Shown here piece by piece: positions 6,363-7,046 of a DNA stretch of 7,046 nt. The notes below the pieces were generated by a model that was not told where the DNA came from, ran no database searches, and saw only the letters and a list, made by a program, of their open reading frames with translations. Every line of letters starts with the position of its first letter. The first letter of the stretch is position 1. The stretch is from Oscillospiraceae bacterium (lineage in GTDB: Bacteria > Bacillota_A > Clostridia > Oscillospirales > Oscillospiraceae): the NCBI GenBank assembly GCA_017550765.1, contig JAFZOC010000197.1, positions 1-7,046 of the forward strand, read 5' to 3'. The translations under genes and the position numbers were made by a program.

Positions 6363-7046
6363 TCAAGTCTCCTTTTGGCGCAGCGCGCGGCGTCTGCGCT
6401 CGATATAGCGTTCCATATGGCCCTCGTCGATGAAGCGGGCCAGCACCAGCTGCTCGAAGACGGGCACCGTGCAGGCGAAGGACCCCAGCCGCTCCCGGTA
6501 GACCGGCAGCAGCGCCTCCGGCAGCACCAGAAAGGCGGTGCGCACCGAGGGGGCCAGCAGCTTCGAGAAGCTGTTCAGATAGATGACCCGCTCGGGGTCC
6601 AGGGTGAAGATCGTCTCGATCCGCCGGGTGGGGGAGGCGAAGGCCGCGTCGTAGTCGTCCTCCACGATCAGGCTGTCGTGGGCGGCGGCCCAGGCGGCGT
6701 ACTCGTGCCGCTTGGCGGCGGAGGCCGTGATCCCGCTGGGGTAGCTGTGAAAGGGGGTCACGTGCAGGACCCCGGCGTCGCAGGCGGCGAGGGCTGCGCT
6801 CTCGATCCCGTCGCCGCCCATGGGCAGGCGGACGCAGCGGGCGCCGTTGGCCTCGTAGACCCGGGGGATCTTCTCATAGCAGGGGTCCTCCAGGGCGAAG
6901 GGCCGCTCCCGCCCGATGAGCTGCACCAGCAGCCCGTAGAGGTGCTCCGCCCCGGCGCCCAGGACGATCTGCTCCGGCGCCACCGAGAGCCCCCGGCTGC
7001 GCCCCAGCCAGGCGGCCAGCGCCTCCCGCAGCTCCCGGCAGCCGGC
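6363..7046 (-). CDS. MocR/PdxR-like aminotransferase-fold protein (5' end beyond window, short C-terminus)
   Basis: The frame is open from the right edge and gives 227 residues. It matches the aminotransferase-like domain of MocR/PdxR regulators (a GntR-type winged helix fused to a fold-type I PLP domain). Landmarks are LREALAAWLGRSRGLSVAPEQIVLGAGAEHL, VTPFHSYPSG, IVEDDYD (PLP-binding Asp) and the PLP-lysine motif LNSFSKLLAPSVRTAFLVLP. The DNA-binding domain, if present, would lie outside the window, so a stand-alone aminotransferase cannot be excluded. The protein ends only 65 residues after the PLP lysine, in a basic helix (MERYIERRRRALRQKE); GabR has about 165 residues there. The C-terminal small domain, with its substrate-carboxylate arginine, thus appears absent. 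The stop is 2 nt before the aldolase ATG, so the pair is co-transcribed and the protein may regulate this operon. Confidence 0.85.
   Translation of the reverse strand, partial: AGCRELREALAAWLGRSRGLSVAPEQIVLGAGAEHLYGLLVQLIGRERPFALEDPCYEKIPRVYEANGARCVRLPMGGDGIESAALAACDAGVLHVTPFHSYPSGITASAAKRHEYAAWAAAHDSLIVEDDYDAAFASPTRRIETIFTLDPERVIYLNSFSKLLAPSVRTAFLVLPEALLPVYRERLGSFACTVPVFEQLVLARFIDEGHMERYIERRRRALRQKET
6369..6374 (-). promoter_or_regulatory. Ribosome binding site of the aldolase gene, inside the upstream gene
   Basis: AAGGAG on the - strand lies within the last codons (Gln-Lys-Glu-Thr) of the MocR-like gene and ends 8 nt before ATG 6360. It rules out TTG 6366 as the start and implies translation linked to the upstream gene. 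Confidence 0.85.

Noticed and set aside
6361..6366. TTG 6366 as the aldolase start
   Set aside because: It is only 2 nt from the AAGGAG and adds two residues; ATG 6360 has normal 8-nt spacing.
5254..6408. 384-codon open frame on the + strand across the aldolase gene
   Set aside because: It is antisense to a complete enzyme gene with a full set of catalytic motifs. Its translation is a Gly/Val/Gln/His-rich product with no domain pattern, typical of the reverse frame of a GC-rich gene, and it has no convincing ribosome binding site.

Overview
The window looks like chromosomal DNA of a high-GC member of the Bacillota, most likely a gut-type clostridium of the Oscillospiraceae/Ruminococcaceae kind. 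This is an inference from GC-rich core genes, strong AGGAGG-type ribosome binding sites, and two small lipoproteins whose signal peptides end in LALCGCGG and LALCACGG, a style common in those clostridia. No tRNA, rRNA, CRISPR array, insertion sequence, phage gene or toxin-antitoxin pair was seen.

Region 1 (1-3871, + strand) is the end of an operon. It holds mutS (start lost at the left edge), a CPBP-family membrane protease and a TrmO-type tRNA methyltransferase. Both junctions overlap (TGATG and ATGA), so translation is probably coupled. A strong hairpin with a T-tract closes the unit at 3838-3871.

Region 2 (about 3872-5250) is a separate unit. An extended -10 promoter is followed by a leader of roughly 125 nt with two hairpins, the second looking like an intrinsic terminator. 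Two lipoprotein genes of unknown function follow, 19 nt apart. These genes are visibly less GC-rich than their neighbours: two sampled 60-base rows, one from mutS and one from the second lipoprotein gene, are about 73% and 48% GC. A 12-bp hairpin at 5221-5249 ends the unit and probably also serves the convergent genes to the right.

Region 3 (5335-7046, - strand) holds two PLP-enzyme genes read right to left. The first is the end of a MocR/PdxR-like aminotransferase-fold protein (5' end beyond the right edge). The second is a threonine-aldolase-family enzyme that starts 2 nt after the first one stops. The MocR-like protein ends well short of the usual aminotransferase C-terminus.

Most of the window is ordinary housekeeping sequence, and I do not see a clear new multi-gene system. 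The parts most worth a second look are the lipoprotein leader (hairpins plus a possible 29-codon Arg-rich ORF), the lipoprotein cassette itself, and the shortened MocR-like protein coupled to the aldolase.
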